From NCBI RefSeq assembly GCF_019448235.1, contig NZ_CP080409.1, positions 3,501,530 to 3,565,529 on the forward strand: a stretch of DNA of 64,000 bases, read 5' to 3'. Below are positions 34,783 to 46,135 of the stretch, piece after piece; the first letter of the stretch is position 1, and each line of letters begins with the position of its first letter. Made by a program: the position numbers and the translations under genes. Below the pieces are notes generated by a model, which was given only the letters and a program-made list of their open reading frames with translations, ran no database searches and was not told where the DNA came from. This DNA is from Nocardioides panacisoli (GTDB taxonomy: Bacteria; Actinomycetota; Actinomycetes; Propionibacteriales; Nocardioidaceae).

Positions 34783-35619
34783 CTACCCACCCCCGTGGAA
34801 GTCACGGGAGGAGGTGAGACGGCGTCGCAGGTCCTCGTCGCGCTGGAGTCGTTGCAGGTCGCGCTCGCGCCGGACCGCGATGACCGCAGCCAGCACGTCC
34901 TCGGCCGGTGCCTGCGTCGGCGGCGCAGGGGCGACGTACGGCGACACGTCGGCCAGGAGCTGACCGGCGACCCGGTGCCGCGTCGCGGGGTCCAGCTGCG
35001 CGCGGCGGCCCAGGAACTGCCGCACCGCCAACGCCACCCCGGTGGGCAGGGCCGCGACGTCCGCGCGGTGCGCCCACCCCGCCAGGTGTGGCGGCATCGG
35101 GGTCGGCTCGGGCAGGCGGAGGCGGACGCGGTCGCGGACGACGTACGTCCCGGCGGCGTAGTCGCCGAGCCGCTTGCCGCGGCCGCTGAGCAGCATCGAG
35201 AAGAACGCAGGGACGCCGGCCAGGGCGTAGATCTCGACGAAGCCGATCAGGGCGCGGGTCAGCGCGTGGTGGAAGGTGATCGGGCCCGCGTCGTCCCGCA
35301 CCGTCCGCAGCCCCATCGCCAGCTTGCCGAGCGACCGGCCCCGCGTCAGCGTCTCCAGCGTCGTGGGGAACACCAGGAAGGTGATCACGTTGGCGGCCAC
35401 GGCAGCGGCCGCCATCAGCGCGTCGTCGCGGGCCGGCAGCGCGGCCAGGCCCAGCACGAGGAAGGAGATCAGCAGGAGCAGCGCCACCGCCACCACGTCG
35501 ATCACGCCCGAGGCCATCCGCACGCCCAGGCTGGCCGGGGGCAGGTCGAGGGCGACGCCCTCCCCGGTGACCAGGTCGTCACGGGTGAGCGTCGCGAACT
35601 CCGGGGCCGGCGTCGACAT
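34783..35619 (-). CDS. RDD family membrane protein
   Basis: A 278-residue protein. The RDD domain (about 25–150) has LGVRMASGVIDVVAVALLL with the Arg/Asp pattern in helix 1, and SLGKLAMGLRTVRDD. A cytoplasmic tail of about 110 residues follows. ATG at 35619 is chosen over one 39 bases upstream; TAGGCT (minus strand 35633–35628) stands eight bases before it, suggesting a leaderless message. In mycobacteria an RDD gene sits beside SpoIIM and MoxR2 genes, as here. Confidence 0.85.
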   Translation of the reverse strand: MSTPAPEFATLTRDDLVTGEGVALDLPPASLGVRMASGVIDVVAVALLLLISFLVLGLAALPARDDALMAAAAVAANVITFLVFPTTLETLTRGRSLGKLAMGLRTVRDDAGPITFHHALTRALIGFVEIYALAGVPAFFSMLLSGRGKRLGDYAAGTYVVRDRVRLRLPEPTPMPPHLAGWAHRADVAALPTGVALAVRQFLGRRAQLDPATRHRVAGQLLADVSPYVAPAPPTQAPAEDVLAAVIAVRRERDLQRLQRDEDLRRRLTSSRDFHGGG

Positions 35620-35701
35620 CACCGCCCAGCCTAGGCGGCCACCGGCTGGTCGCGGCACCGTTCCGTCGGTCGGGCTCGGGCGGCTGATGATCGAGCCCGT
35701 C

Positions 35702-35764
35702 CCCGTTGGTCGAGTCGTCGGTCCCGTTGGTCGAGCCGTCGGCCCCGTTGGTCGAGCCTGTCGA
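35702..35764. repeat. Three tandem copies of a 21-bp repeat
   Basis: Units starting at 35702, 35723 and 35744 all begin CCCGTTGGTCGAG; the second differs from the first at two positions, and the third drifts at its end into CCTGTCGAGACCCC. The GGTCGAGCCTGTCGAGACC type of sequence is, from memory, a frequent intergenic element in actinobacteria. It lies just upstream of the SpoIIM gene's -10 box. Confidence 0.75.
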
Positions 35765-35782
35765 GACCCCTACGCTGGGCGC

Positions 35783-36787
35783 GTGCCCCGCATCGACCTC
35801 GACGCCTACGTGATGGCGCACCACCACGAGTGGCAGCGGTTGGAGGAGCTGGTGCGGACCCGGCGCCGGACGGGGGCCCAGGCCGACGAGCTCGTCGACC
35901 GCTACCAGCAGGTCGCGACGCACCTGTCCGTCGTACGCACCGCGGCCCCGGACGGGGAGCTGGTGGCCCACCTGTCCTCCCTGCTGAGCCGGGCCCGGGT
36001 GGCGATGCTGGGCGCGCGCGTCCTGCACTGGCGTGCCGCGGGGCGGTTCTTCACCGAGCAGTTCCCGGCCGCGCTCTACCGCATGCGGTGGTGGTGGCTC
36101 GGCTGCCTGGCCGGCAACGTGCTGGTCACCGCGGTGATGATGTGGTGGCTGGTCGGCAACCCCACGGTCGAGCAGACGTTGATGTCGCCGGGCGAGGTCG
36201 ACCAGCTGGTCAACAACGACTTCGAGAGCTACTACTCCGAGAACGCCGCCAGCGCCTTCGCGACGCGGGTGTGGATCAACAACGCCTGGGTCTCGGGCCT
36301 GGCGATCGCGCTCGGCATCCTCGGGCTGCCGGTGATCTGGCTGCTGTTCCAGAACATCGCGAACCTGGCCATCATCGGCTCGATCATGACCCGCGCGGAC
36401 CGGGCCGACCTGTTTTGGGGCCTGATCCTGCCGCACGGCCTGTTGGAGCTGACGGCCGTGTTCGTCGCCGGTGGTGTCGGCCTGCGGCTGTTCTGGTCCT
36501 GGGTCGAACCGGGGGACCGGTCGCGCCCCGCCGCCCTCGCCCGTGCCGGGCGGATGGCCATCACCGTCGCCCTCGGCCTGGTCGCGGTGCTGGCGGTCAG
36601 CGGCGTGATCGAGGCGTTCGTGACCCCGTCGCCCCTGCCGACGTGGGCACGGGTCGGCATCGGCATCCTGGCCGAGCTGGTCTTCCTCGCCTACGTCTTC
36701 GTGCTCGGCCGCCGCGCCGTCGTCCGCGGCATCACCGGCGACGTCGCCGAGTCCCTCCTCGAGGACCGCGTCGCCACCCAGTCCTGA
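35783..36787 (+). CDS. SpoIIM (DUF95)-family membrane protein
   Basis: A 334-residue protein with a cytoplasmic N-terminal helical domain (about 1–95, YQQVATHLSVVRT) and about six membrane helices. NNAWVSGLAIALGILGLP and LPHGLLELTAVFVAGGVGL (with the conserved HGxxEL) identify the SpoIIM/DUF95 family. In non-sporulating actinobacteria its role is unclear; it accompanies RDD and MoxR genes. GTG at 35783 stands six bases after TACGCT (35771–35776), so it may be leaderless. Confidence 0.87.
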   Translation: MPRIDLDAYVMAHHHEWQRLEELVRTRRRTGAQADELVDRYQQVATHLSVVRTAAPDGELVAHLSSLLSRARVAMLGARVLHWRAAGRFFTEQFPAALYRMRWWWLGCLAGNVLVTAVMMWWLVGNPTVEQTLMSPGEVDQLVNNDFESYYSENAASAFATRVWINNAWVSGLAIALGILGLPVIWLLFQNIANLAIIGSIMTRADRADLFWGLILPHGLLELTAVFVAGGVGLRLFWSWVEPGDRSRPAALARAGRMAITVALGLVAVLAVSGVIEAFVTPSPLPTWARVGIGILAELVFLAYVFVLGRRAVVRGITGDVAESLLEDRVATQS

Positions 36788-36789
36788 GC

Positions 36790-36915
36790 GCCGAGTCGGC
36801 GCCAACTCGGCTGTCGGGAGTGCCGAGTCGGCGCCAACTCGGCACTCGCGGCCGGGTGAGTGCCGAGTTCACGCCGACTCGCGCGGGTCATTCGCCGAGT
36901 TCACGCCGACTCGGC
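36790..36915. repeat. Array of four 22-bp palindromes between convergent genes
   Basis: Each unit has arms GCCGAGT and ACTCGGC around exactly eight bases: 36790–36811, 36822–36843, 36862–36883 (right arm imperfect) and 36894–36915. The first two have centre CGGCGCCA, the last two TCACGCCG. They fill the gap between the SpoIIM and DUF58 stop codons and can fold as terminators for both. Confidence 0.8.
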
Positions 36916-36917
36916 GC

Positions 36918-38213
36918 CTACAGCAGGCCGCGGGCCTTCAGCGAGAGGTAGTGGTCGGCCAGGCGCGGCGGGAGGGAGGCAGCGTCGGCGTCGAGGACGT
37001 CGACGCCGAGCCGACCCAGCACCTCGGCGAGGTCGGCGCGGCGGGCCAGCTCCGACTCCGCCGCCGCCGCGTCGTACGCCGTCGCGACGGAGGAGCGCTC
37101 CCGGGCCATCCGCGACAACTCGGGATCGCGGACGGAGGCGAGCACCACGCGGTGGTGGTTGGTCAGCACCGGCAGCACGGGCAGCAGCGACTCGGTGATC
37201 GCCGAGGGCTCCAACGGGGTCAGCAGCACCACGAGGGCGCGCTGCTTGCCGAACTGCTGCACGGCACTGGCCAGCGCGTCCCAGTCGGCCTCGACGATCT
37301 CGGCGGCCAGCGGAGCCATCGCGTCCTGGAGTCGGCCGGCCACGTCCCGGGCACCGGTCAGGCGCCGCCGCGACCGCACCTGCCGGTCGCCGGCGACGAA
37401 GTCGACGCGGTCCCCCGCGCGCGAGGCGAGGGCGGCCAGCAGCAGCGCGGCGTCCATGGCCGCGTCCAGCCGGGGGACGTCGTCGACCCGCCCGGCCGCC
37501 GTACGCGAGGTGTCGAGCACCAGCACCACGCGGCGGTCCCGTTCGGGCTGCCAGGTGCGCACCACGACCTGTGCGGACCGCGCCGAGGCACGCCAGTCGA
37601 TGGAGCGGACGTCGTCGCCACGGACGTACTCGCGCAGTGAGTCGAACTCGGTGCCCTGGCCGCGTACCCGGACCGCGGCGCGGCCGTCGAGCTCGCGCAG
37701 CCGCGCGAGCCGCGACGGCAGGTGCTTGCGCGACTCGAACGGCGGCAGGGAGCGGACCGTGCCCGGCACGGGAAACGTGCGCTGCCGGGCGGCCAGTCGC
37801 AGCGGCCCCCAGCTGCGCACCGTCACCCCGTCCGCGGCCAGGTCACCACGGCGCGTCGGTCGCAGGCCGGTGTGGAGCGTGTCGTGGCCGGCCGCCGGCA
37901 GCGAGAACCGCGCCCGGTTGCCGGTCGCCCCGGCGGAGGGCTGCCACGCGTCGCGGACCTCCAGGTGGACCCGGCGGCTCGCATCGTTGCCGACCACGAC
38001 CGTCGATGCCGTCTCCTCGCCGAGCCGCACGCTGCCGACCTCGCGGCGGTGCAGCGTGGTCCGCGCCGGCGACCTCGCCAGCAGCAGGTCGAGGCCCACC
38101 AGCACCAGCACGCCGAGCAGCCACAGCCACGCGGTGCCCGCCAGCGGGCGCAGCACGACCGCGCCCACCCCGAGCAGGAGCAGCAGCGGGACCCGACCGG
38201 AGATCGCCATCAC
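36918..38213 (-). CDS. DUF58 domain membrane protein
   Basis: A 431-residue protein with two N-terminal helices (about 8–45), an outer beta-rich region and the DUF58 core FDSLREYVRGDDVRSIDWRASARSAQVVV, then a VWA-like fold (VVLVLDTSRTAAG). It is larger than the DUF58 protein at 32774–33676 and membrane-bound. It follows the second MoxR gene after four bases; GTG at 38213 or ATG at 38210 may serve as start. Corresponds in order to the gene after moxR2 in mycobacteria. Confidence 0.88.
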   Translation of the reverse strand: MMAISGRVPLLLLLGVGAVVLRPLAGTAWLWLLGVLVLVGLDLLLARSPARTTLHRREVGSVRLGEETASTVVVGNDASRRVHLEVRDAWQPSAGATGNRARFSLPAAGHDTLHTGLRPTRRGDLAADGVTVRSWGPLRLAARQRTFPVPGTVRSLPPFESRKHLPSRLARLRELDGRAAVRVRGQGTEFDSLREYVRGDDVRSIDWRASARSAQVVVRTWQPERDRRVVLVLDTSRTAAGRVDDVPRLDAAMDAALLLAALASRAGDRVDFVAGDRQVRSRRRLTGARDVAGRLQDAMAPLAAEIVEADWDALASAVQQFGKQRALVVLLTPLEPSAITESLLPVLPVLTNHHRVVLASVRDPELSRMARERSSVATAYDAAAAESELARRADLAEVLGRLGVDVLDADAASLPPRLADHYLSLKARGLL

Positions 38214-38217
38214 GTTC

Positions 38218-39233
<1,016 letters not shown>

Positions 39234-39237
<4 letters not shown>

Positions 39238-40370
39238 CGGCGGATCACCTCATCGTCGAGTCGGGCGAGGGCGTCGGCGAGGCGCACGAGCGCCTCGTCG
39301 TCGGTCGGGGGTGGGGCGTCGGGGGCGAGCAGGCCTTGCAGCTCGTCGCGGTCGTGGCCGAGCCGTCGGTGGGCCGCGTCGATCACCGTGTCGGGGTGGG
39401 CGCCCGGTGCGAGCCCGAGGCCGTGGGCGAGGCGTCGTCGTGACGCGGCGCGCAGGGAGGCGGCGGCGTGGCCGCGGTCGTTGCTGTGGTGGTACATCCG
39501 GCCGCGGCTGCGCGCCGTCTCGACGGCCCGGACCACCACGGGCAACGGCTCGGTGGAGAGAGCGCCGAGCCGACGTGCGCGCCACAGGACGAGTGCGGTG
39601 GCGGCGGCCAGGGCCAGCCAGAGGCCGGGCACGATCCAGTCGGGGATCAGGTCGGTGAGGGCGGGGGCCTCGTCGCTCGCGGCGTCCTCGGCGGTGGGGA
39701 CGTACCAGACGAGGCGGTCGGTGGCCCCCAGCAGCCGCAGCCCGACGGCGGCGTTGTCGGCACGCAGCACCTGGTCGTTGCTCACCGCGGTGCCCGCACC
39801 GAACAGGGCGGTGTCGTCGCCGGTGCGGTGCAGCAGCGTGACGCCGCCGGTGGTGAAGCAGCCCTCGCCCCCGCGCCACCCGACGGCCGCGTCGACGGTC
39901 ACCCGGAGGCCGTCGTACGCCGGGCAGCCGGCGGCGACGCCGTCGGGCTCGACGCGGGTGCGGGTGCCGAGGTCGTCGGCGACGGCATCGGTGAGCGCGC
40001 GGGAGGGGTCGAGGAGGACGAGCCGGCCGGGGGCGGCGTGGTCCAGCAGCCGTTCGGTGGTGCTGGGCGCTAGCTCGTCGCTGCCGGTGACGACCACGGT
40101 GGTGTCCGCGTCGACGGTCGCGTCCTCGAGGGCGGCGGCGTCGCGGGCGACGCTGACGTCGACGCCCTGCCCGTCCAGCACGGCGGCGAGTGCCTGCGCG
40201 CCCTGCGGCCCGGGGTTCTGCGGGTCCAGCGGATCGTCGTACTCGCCGTCCCCGCTGCTGGCCCAGGCCGAGATCGCCACCGCCACCACCAGGGCGAGCG
40301 CGACGGCGAACCAGATCCGGTTGCGCTGCCAGAAGCCGGTCGGTGGGGGCGCCGTGGTCGTGGTGGTCAC
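39234..40370 (-). CDS. DUF4350 domain membrane protein
   Basis: A 378-residue protein with an N-terminal helix (about 18–37), an extracytoplasmic domain (about 40–255) with LDPQNPGPQGAQALAAVL and VLLDPSRALTDA typical of DUF4350, a second helix (IVPGLWLALAAATALVLW) and a cytoplasmic helical tail. Function is unknown; it is a constant neighbour of actinobacterial MoxR genes. GTG start; overlaps of four bases at both ends. Confidence 0.85.
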
Positions 40371-40987
40371 CGGCGGACCCCCGCGAGGAGGTCGTCGAGG
40401 GCGAGGGCGTCCCGTGCCCGACCGCCGGTCGCGGTGTGGTCGCCGTAGAGGACCGCGTCGAAGGTGTCGGCGAGCGCGGCGATGGCCGGGCCGTGGTCGG
40501 GGAAGCGGCCCGCCAGCTCGTGGGCGAGCTCGTGGGCGGTGGCCTGCGGCACGTCGGCGATGCGGCCGTGCTCGATCTGGCGCACGGCCAGCGCCCGGAA
40601 GCCGTCCACGAGGGCGTCGTCGTGGCGCTGCTCGGCGAGCGCGGCCTCGGCGCGGTCCCGCAGTTCGGCGGCGGAGACCCGCTCCCGGGGCAGGGCGGCC
40701 CGGTCGGCCCGCTCGAGCCGCGTCGTACGCCGCGCCCGGCCGGCGAGGAGCAGCAGCGCGGTGAGCAGGGCGAGAGCGACCACGATCGCGAGGAAGGCGC
40801 TGAGCCCGTCGGCGCGGGTGGCGGTGTCGACGAGTCCGTCCAGCCAGCGCGAGATCCAGGTCAGCGCCCGCTCGATGAGGTCGTCGGAGTAGTACTGCGG
40901 GTCCGCGAGCTCGTCGCGCAGCAGGGAGCGGCCCCGGTCGCCGTCGGGGTCCAGGGGCGGCTCGGTGACGCGCAGCAGGGCTCTCAC
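40367..40987 (-). CDS. DUF4129 domain membrane protein
   Basis: A 206-residue protein with one membrane helix (SAFLAIVVALALLTALLLLAG) and a C-terminal DUF4129 domain with RAEAALAEQRHDDALVDGFRAL and TAHELAHELAGRFPD. The GTG at 40987 overlaps the previous stop codon by four bases. It probably forms part of the MoxR-linked membrane complex. Confidence 0.83.
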   Translation of the reverse strand: MRALLRVTEPPLDPDGDRGRSLLRDELADPQYYSDDLIERALTWISRWLDGLVDTATRADGLSAFLAIVVALALLTALLLLAGRARRTTRLERADRAALPRERVSAAELRDRAEAALAEQRHDDALVDGFRALAVRQIEHGRIADVPQATAHELAHELAGRFPDHGPAIAALADTFDAVLYGDHTATGGRARDALALDDLLAGVRR

Positions 40988-42105
40988 CGGGGCATCAGTC
41001 CGGCGTCGCGCATCAGCTCCACGTCGTGGGCCTCCTTGCGCATGCGCTGGTCGAGGTACTGCAACGCGACGACCGCGGAGGTGAACGGGGCGACGAAGGC
41101 GTAGAGCAGCACGTAGGCCAGCGAGTTGGTCAGCACCAGCACCAGCCAGCCGTACTCCGGCACCGCGAGGGCGAGCAGCTGCCCGACGAGGCTGACGGGG
41201 GTGCTGAGCACCTGCCCCGCGATGGTGGTGAGGAGCCAGGTGAGCAGCGCGATGCCGAAGGTGCGCCAGAACTGCCGGGACGTGAGGCGGTAGCCGCGGC
41301 CGATCGCCCCGAACACGCCGACGTCCTCCAGCATCAGCGCGGGCACGGGGAGGTAGTAGACGCGGATCCAGAACCAGAAGAGCGCGACCAGCAGGGCCGG
41401 CACGCTCACCAGGCCGAACCCGAGGAGCAGCAGCGGATCGGTCCCCGCGACCACCAGGACCACCCACAGCAGGGCGTAGGCGGTGAAGCCGACGAGCAGG
41501 CCGAGGGAGAGCACGACGTTGAGCCCGACCAGCCGCCAGCGCTTGCCGCGGGTCGCCCGCCACGCCTCGCCCAGGCTCAGCCGGCGCCCCACGGCGGCGG
41601 CCCGGGCGACGTGGGCGACCATGCCGGTGACGAAGACCATGCCGAACCAGGTCGCGACGGCGCCCAGGAACAGCGAGCTCACCAGCGCCACCAGTCCGGC
41701 GACGTCGGCGGTGCTGATCTCGTCCAGGGTCTCGGGGTCCTCGGTCATGACCCCCTCGAAGGGCACCGAGAGGGCGAAGGTCATCGCCGCGGTCACCAGC
41801 ACCGGGATGAGGTTCGCGATCGCGGTCACCAGCACCGCGGCGCCGACGGTCGCCTTCGGGTTGAACCGGATGATGCGGAACGCCCCGTCGTAGATGGCGC
41901 CCAGGGTGAGGGGGCGCAGCGGGATGGCGCCGGGCTTGTGGGCGGCGCCGAGCATCTCGCCGTACGTCCGTGGCGGCCCGCCCGGGGGTGGCGGTGCGTA
42001 CGCCGGCGGGGGCGGGTGGCCCGCGGCGCCGTACGACGTCCCGGACGGCTCGGGCGGGGGCGTGGCACCCGGTGGCGGGAACTCGGGCGTGGGGCCGTCG
42101 CTCAT
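40984..42105 (-). CDS. Multi-pass membrane protein (glycerophosphodiesterase membrane-domain-like)
   Basis: A 373-residue protein with a Pro/Gly-rich cytoplasmic N-terminus (about 1–65) and about six long membrane helices. KPGAIPLRPLTLGAIYDGAFRIIRFNP is the usual start of the actinobacterial family that resembles the membrane domain of glycerophosphodiesterases, without a phosphodiesterase domain. AAGGAG lies before the ATG at 42105. It heads the second MoxR operon. Confidence 0.82.
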   Translation of the reverse strand: MSDGPTPEFPPPGATPPPEPSGTSYGAAGHPPPPAYAPPPPGGPPRTYGEMLGAAHKPGAIPLRPLTLGAIYDGAFRIIRFNPKATVGAAVLVTAIANLIPVLVTAAMTFALSVPFEGVMTEDPETLDEISTADVAGLVALVSSLFLGAVATWFGMVFVTGMVAHVARAAAVGRRLSLGEAWRATRGKRWRLVGLNVVLSLGLLVGFTAYALLWVVLVVAGTDPLLLLGFGLVSVPALLVALFWFWIRVYYLPVPALMLEDVGVFGAIGRGYRLTSRQFWRTFGIALLTWLLTTIAGQVLSTPVSLVGQLLALAVPEYGWLVLVLTNSLAYVLLYAFVAPFTSAVVALQYLDQRMRKEAHDVELMRDAGLMPR

Positions 42106-42617
42106 CCCACTCCTTCGGCTCGTCTCGGGGGTGATCGGGGGCCTGCACATCCTCGCACTGGCTCGGTGGACGGTCGGGCGAGGCACTAGGGTGTGACGGA
42201 GACGGTGGCCCTCGACCTCCCCGGTCGACGCCCCCGCGGGCCCCTCCGCGGACCGATGGTCCCGGAGATTTGGCGGGCCGCGCGTTCTCTGCCAAGATAT
42301 TCAGGTTGCTCCGACGGGTGCGTCGGGTGCGACACACATTTGACTACTGAATCGCGTCTCCCGAAGCAGCCCCTCCGGGCTGCCTCGTGACTGGGTCCGG
42401 TGGTCGACGTGTGTCACCGCTGCACCTGGAGACCCGATCAGTCCGACGAACCGTCGGACGCCCCACAACACAGCACGACGATCAACGCGGTCACGCGTGT
42501 CACGACTTGCCGACACGCCCGACCTCGGGGGTCGGTGGGGTGGACAACAGGGCGGGACCGTTCCAACCCGGACGGCCTCGATACGTGACGCGGACTACAG
42601 AAGGACGAGAGAGACCT
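42106..42617 (+). promoter_or_regulatory. S10 operon leader and promoter region
   Basis: More than 500 bases without a gene. Possible promoter: TTGGCG near 42270 with AAGATAT near 42294. Three hairpins follow: GCAGCCC/GGGCTGC (42366–42383), GTCCGACG/CGTCGGAC (42441–42459) and CCGACC/GGTCGG (42519–42535). A long structured leader fits feedback control by a ribosomal protein, as known for S10 leaders in other bacteria. I cannot match it to a named motif. Confidence 0.5.
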
Positions 42618-42926
42618 ATGGCGGGACAGAAGATCCGCATCAGGCTCAAGGCCTATGACCACGAGGTGATCGACACCTCGGCGCGCAAGATCGTCGACAC
42701 GGTCACCCGCACGGGTGCGAAGGTTGCCGGCCCGGTGCCGCTGCCGACCGAGAAGAACGTCTACTGCGTGATCCGCTCGCCCCACAAGTACAAGGACTCC
42801 CGCGAGCACTTCGAGATGCGCACCCACAAGCGCCTCATCGACATCCTCGACCCGACCCCGAAGACCGTCGACTCCCTGATGCGGCTCGACCTGCCGGCCG
42901 GCGTCGACATCGAGATCAAGCTCTAG
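42618..42926 (+). CDS. rpsJ: 30S ribosomal protein S10
   Basis: 102 residues, the usual length. It begins [19 protein letters not shown] and has [19 protein letters not shown], characteristic of S10/NusE. It sits in the 30S head and also serves in transcription antitermination with NusB. First gene of the S10 operon; AAGGA lies upstream of the ATG at 42618, and longer in-frame starts fall in the leader. Confidence 0.98.
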   Translation: MAGQKIRIRLKAYDHEVIDTSARKIVDTVTRTGAKVAGPVPLPTEKNVYCVIRSPHKYKDSREHFEMRTHKRLIDILDPTPKTVDSLMRLDLPAGVDIEIKL

Positions 42927-42941
42927 TTCAGGGGAGCAACG

Positions 42942-43613
42942 ATGACTTTGAAGACCGAACGCAACGTCAAGGGACTGCTGGGCACCAAGCTCGGCATGAC
43001 CCAGCTGTGGGACGAGGACAACCGGGTCGTCCCGGTGACCGTCGTCTCCGCCGCGACCAACGTCGTGACCCAGGTCCGCCAGCCCCAGCCGGACGGCTAC
43101 AACGCCATCCAGGTCGGCTACGGCGAGATCGAGGGCCGCAAGGTGAACAAGCCGCGGGCCGGCCAGTTCGCCAAGGCCGGCATCACGCCGCGCCGCCACG
43201 TGGTCGAGATCCGCACCGGTGACGCCGCCGAGTACACCCCCGGCCAGGAGCTGGGCGTGGACACCTTCGAGGCGGGCGACCTCCTCGACGTCACCGCCAC
43301 CAGCAAGGGCAAGGGCTTCGCCGGCACCATGAAGCGTCACGGCTTCGGTGGCGTCGGTGCCTCCCACGGTGCCCACCGCAACCACCGCAAGCCCGGCGCG
43401 ATCGGCGCCTGCGCGACCCCCGGCCGTGTCTTCAAGGGCATGCGCATGGCCGGTCGCATGGGCAGCGAGACCGTGACGACCCAGAACGTCGCCGTGCACG
43501 CGGTCGACGTGGAGAAGGGCCTGATCCTCCTCAAGGGCGCCGTTCCCGGCCCCAAGGGCAGCGTCGTGGTGCTCCGTTCGGCTGTGAAGCTGAAGCAGAA
43601 GCAGGAGGCCTGA
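42942..43613 (+). CDS. rplC: 50S ribosomal protein L3
   Basis: 223 residues. [21 protein letters not shown] at the start and [20 protein letters not shown] in the central loop are L3 hallmarks; the loop reaches the peptidyl transferase centre. GGGGAG precedes the ATG. Two bases separate it from rplD. Confidence 0.98.
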   Translation: MTLKTERNVKGLLGTKLGMTQLWDEDNRVVPVTVVSAATNVVTQVRQPQPDGYNAIQVGYGEIEGRKVNKPRAGQFAKAGITPRRHVVEIRTGDAAEYTPGQELGVDTFEAGDLLDVTATSKGKGFAGTMKRHGFGGVGASHGAHRNHRKPGAIGACATPGRVFKGMRMAGRMGSETVTTQNVAVHAVDVEKGLILLKGAVPGPKGSVVVLRSAVKLKQKQEA

Positions 43614-43615
43614 GC

Positions 43616-44224
43616 ATGACCACCAACACCGTCAAGGTCGATCTCCCCGCCGAGATCTTCGACGTCGAGGTCAACGTCCCGTTGATCCACCAGGTCGTCG
43701 TGGCCCAGCAGGCCGCAGCGCGCCAGGGCACCCACGCCACCAAGACCCGCGGCGCCGTCCGCGGCGGTGGCCGCAAGCCCTACCGTCAGAAGGGCACCGG
43801 TCGCGCCCGCCAGGGCTCGATCCGTGCGCCGCAGTTCGTCGGCGGCGGCACCGTCCACGGCCCGCAGCCGCGCAGCTACGAGCAGCGCACCCCGAAGAAG
43901 ATGAAGGCCGCCGCCCTGCGCGGTGCCCTCTCTGACCGGGCGCGCAACGACCGCATCCACGTGGTCGACTCGCTGGTCAGCGGCGACACGCCCTCGACCA
44001 AGGCCGCCGTCGCGGCGCTGGCCGGCATCAGCGAGCGCAGCCACTTCCTGGTCGTGCTCGAGCGTTCGGACCGGCTCACCTGGCTCTCGCTGCGCAACGC
44101 GCCCGAGGTCCACCTGGTGGCGGTCGACCAGCTCAACACCTACGACGTGCTCGCCAGCGACGACGTCGTGTTCACCAAGGCTGCCTACGACGCGTTCGTC
44201 GGCACGAAGGAGGGCGAGAAGTGA
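43616..44224 (+). CDS. rplD: 50S ribosomal protein L4
   Basis: 202 residues. The extended loop has [26 protein letters not shown], which lines the exit tunnel and is a site of macrolide resistance mutations. In E. coli L4 also represses its operon. Its stop overlaps the GTG of rplW. Confidence 0.98.
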   Translation: MTTNTVKVDLPAEIFDVEVNVPLIHQVVVAQQAAARQGTHATKTRGAVRGGGRKPYRQKGTGRARQGSIRAPQFVGGGTVHGPQPRSYEQRTPKKMKAAALRGALSDRARNDRIHVVDSLVSGDTPSTKAAVAALAGISERSHFLVVLERSDRLTWLSLRNAPEVHLVAVDQLNTYDVLASDDVVFTKAAYDAFVGTKEGEK

Positions 44225-44523
44225 GCACCCTGCACAAGGACCACCGCGACGTCCTGATCGCGCCGGTCGTGTCGGAGAAGAGCTACGGCCTCCTCGACGC
44301 GAACAAGTACACCTTCGAGGTCCGTCCCGACGCGAACAAGACCGAGATCAAGATCGCGGTCGAGAAGATCTTCAACGTCCGGGTCACCGGCGTGAACACG
44401 ATCAACCGCAAGGGCAAGCAGCGTCGTACCCGCTACGGCATGGGCAAGCGCAAGGACGTCAAGCGCGCCATCGTGAGCCTCGCCGAGGGCGACCGCATCG
44501 ACATCTTCGGAGGCCCGGCCTGA
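44221..44523 (+). CDS. rplW: 50S ribosomal protein L23
   Basis: 100 residues. [17 protein letters not shown] and [22 protein letters not shown] are family-typical. L23 sits at the tunnel exit and docks the signal recognition particle and trigger factor. GTG start overlapping rplD (GTGA). Confidence 0.97.
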   Translation: MSTLHKDHRDVLIAPVVSEKSYGLLDANKYTFEVRPDANKTEIKIAVEKIFNVRVTGVNTINRKGKQRRTRYGMGKRKDVKRAIVSLAEGDRIDIFGGPA

Positions 44524-44555
44524 TCGGCCGGAGCGGACAAGAGGACTGAACACAC

Positions 44556-45389
<834 letters not shown>

Positions 45390-45405
45390 GAGAAGGAAGC
45401 CACCA

Positions 45406-45687
45406 ATGCCTCGCAGCCTGAAGAAGGGTCCCTTCGTCGACGACCACCTCATGAAGAAGGTGGACGCCGAGACCGAGAAGGGCTCGCACAACGTCATCAA
45501 GACCTGGTCGCGCCGTTCGATGATCGTCCCGTCGATGATCGGCCACACGATTGCGGTCCACGACGGCCGCAAGCACGTGCCGGTGTTCATCACCGACTCG
45601 ATGGTCGGCCACAAGCTGGGCGAGTTCGCCCCCACCCGCACCTTCCGCGGGCACGTGAAGGACGACCGGAAGGGCCGCCGCCGCTGA
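45406..45687 (+). CDS. rpsS: 30S ribosomal protein S19
   Basis: 93 residues, starting [19 protein letters not shown] and containing [20 protein letters not shown] and [13 protein letters not shown]. It contacts the P-site region in the 30S head with S13. GAAGGA upstream supports ATG 45406. Confidence 0.98.
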   Translation: MPRSLKKGPFVDDHLMKKVDAETEKGSHNVIKTWSRRSMIVPSMIGHTIAVHDGRKHVPVFITDSMVGHKLGEFAPTRTFRGHVKDDRKGRRR

Positions 45688-45724
45688 GCGCGGCCGGTCC
45701 GAGAAGAGACTGGAGACAACGAGC

Positions 45725-46135
45725 ATGAGCGTTACTGAGCGCCGGCGCACCAGCGCCCGCCGCGAGTCGCTGCTCGGCGACCAGCCGGGCGCCTTCGCGA
45801 GCGCGCGTCACCAGCGCATCACCCCGATGAAGGCCCGTCGCGTGGCCGACCTGGTCCGTGGCCGGTCGGTCGACGAGGCGCGCGCGATCCTCGAGTTCGC
45901 CCCCCAGGGCGCCTCGCAGACCATCGCGAAGCTCCTCGAGAGCGCCGTGGCCAACGCCGAGTCCACCGAGGGCCTCACCGCCGATGACCTGGTCATCACC
46001 GTGGTGCGGGTCGACGAGGGGCCGACCATGAAGCGGTGGCGGCCGCGTGCGCAGGGCCGGGCGACCCGGATCAACAAGCGCACGAGCCACATCACCCTCG
46101 CGGTCCAGCCCGCAACGATCGAGGAGAACGCCTGA
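45725..46135 (+). CDS. rplV: 50S ribosomal protein L22
   Basis: 136 residues. [21 protein letters not shown] and [21 protein letters not shown] are typical; the beta hairpin lines the exit tunnel. An actinobacterial N-terminal extension (about 25 residues) is present. Its stop overlaps the rpsC start by one base. Confidence 0.97.
   Translation: MSVTERRRTSARRESLLGDQPGAFASARHQRITPMKARRVADLVRGRSVDEARAILEFAPQGASQTIAKLLESAVANAESTEGLTADDLVITVVRVDEGPTMKRWRPRAQGRATRINKRTSHITLAVQPATIEENA

Noticed and set aside
36790..36915. CRISPR array made from the four palindromes
   Set aside because: Units are only 22 bp, the gaps between them vary from about ten to eighteen bases, and no cas gene is present.
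42387..42617. N-terminal extension of rpsJ into the leader
   Set aside because: S10 is 102 residues with its normal N-terminus from ATG 42618, and the upstream translation has no similarity to S10.
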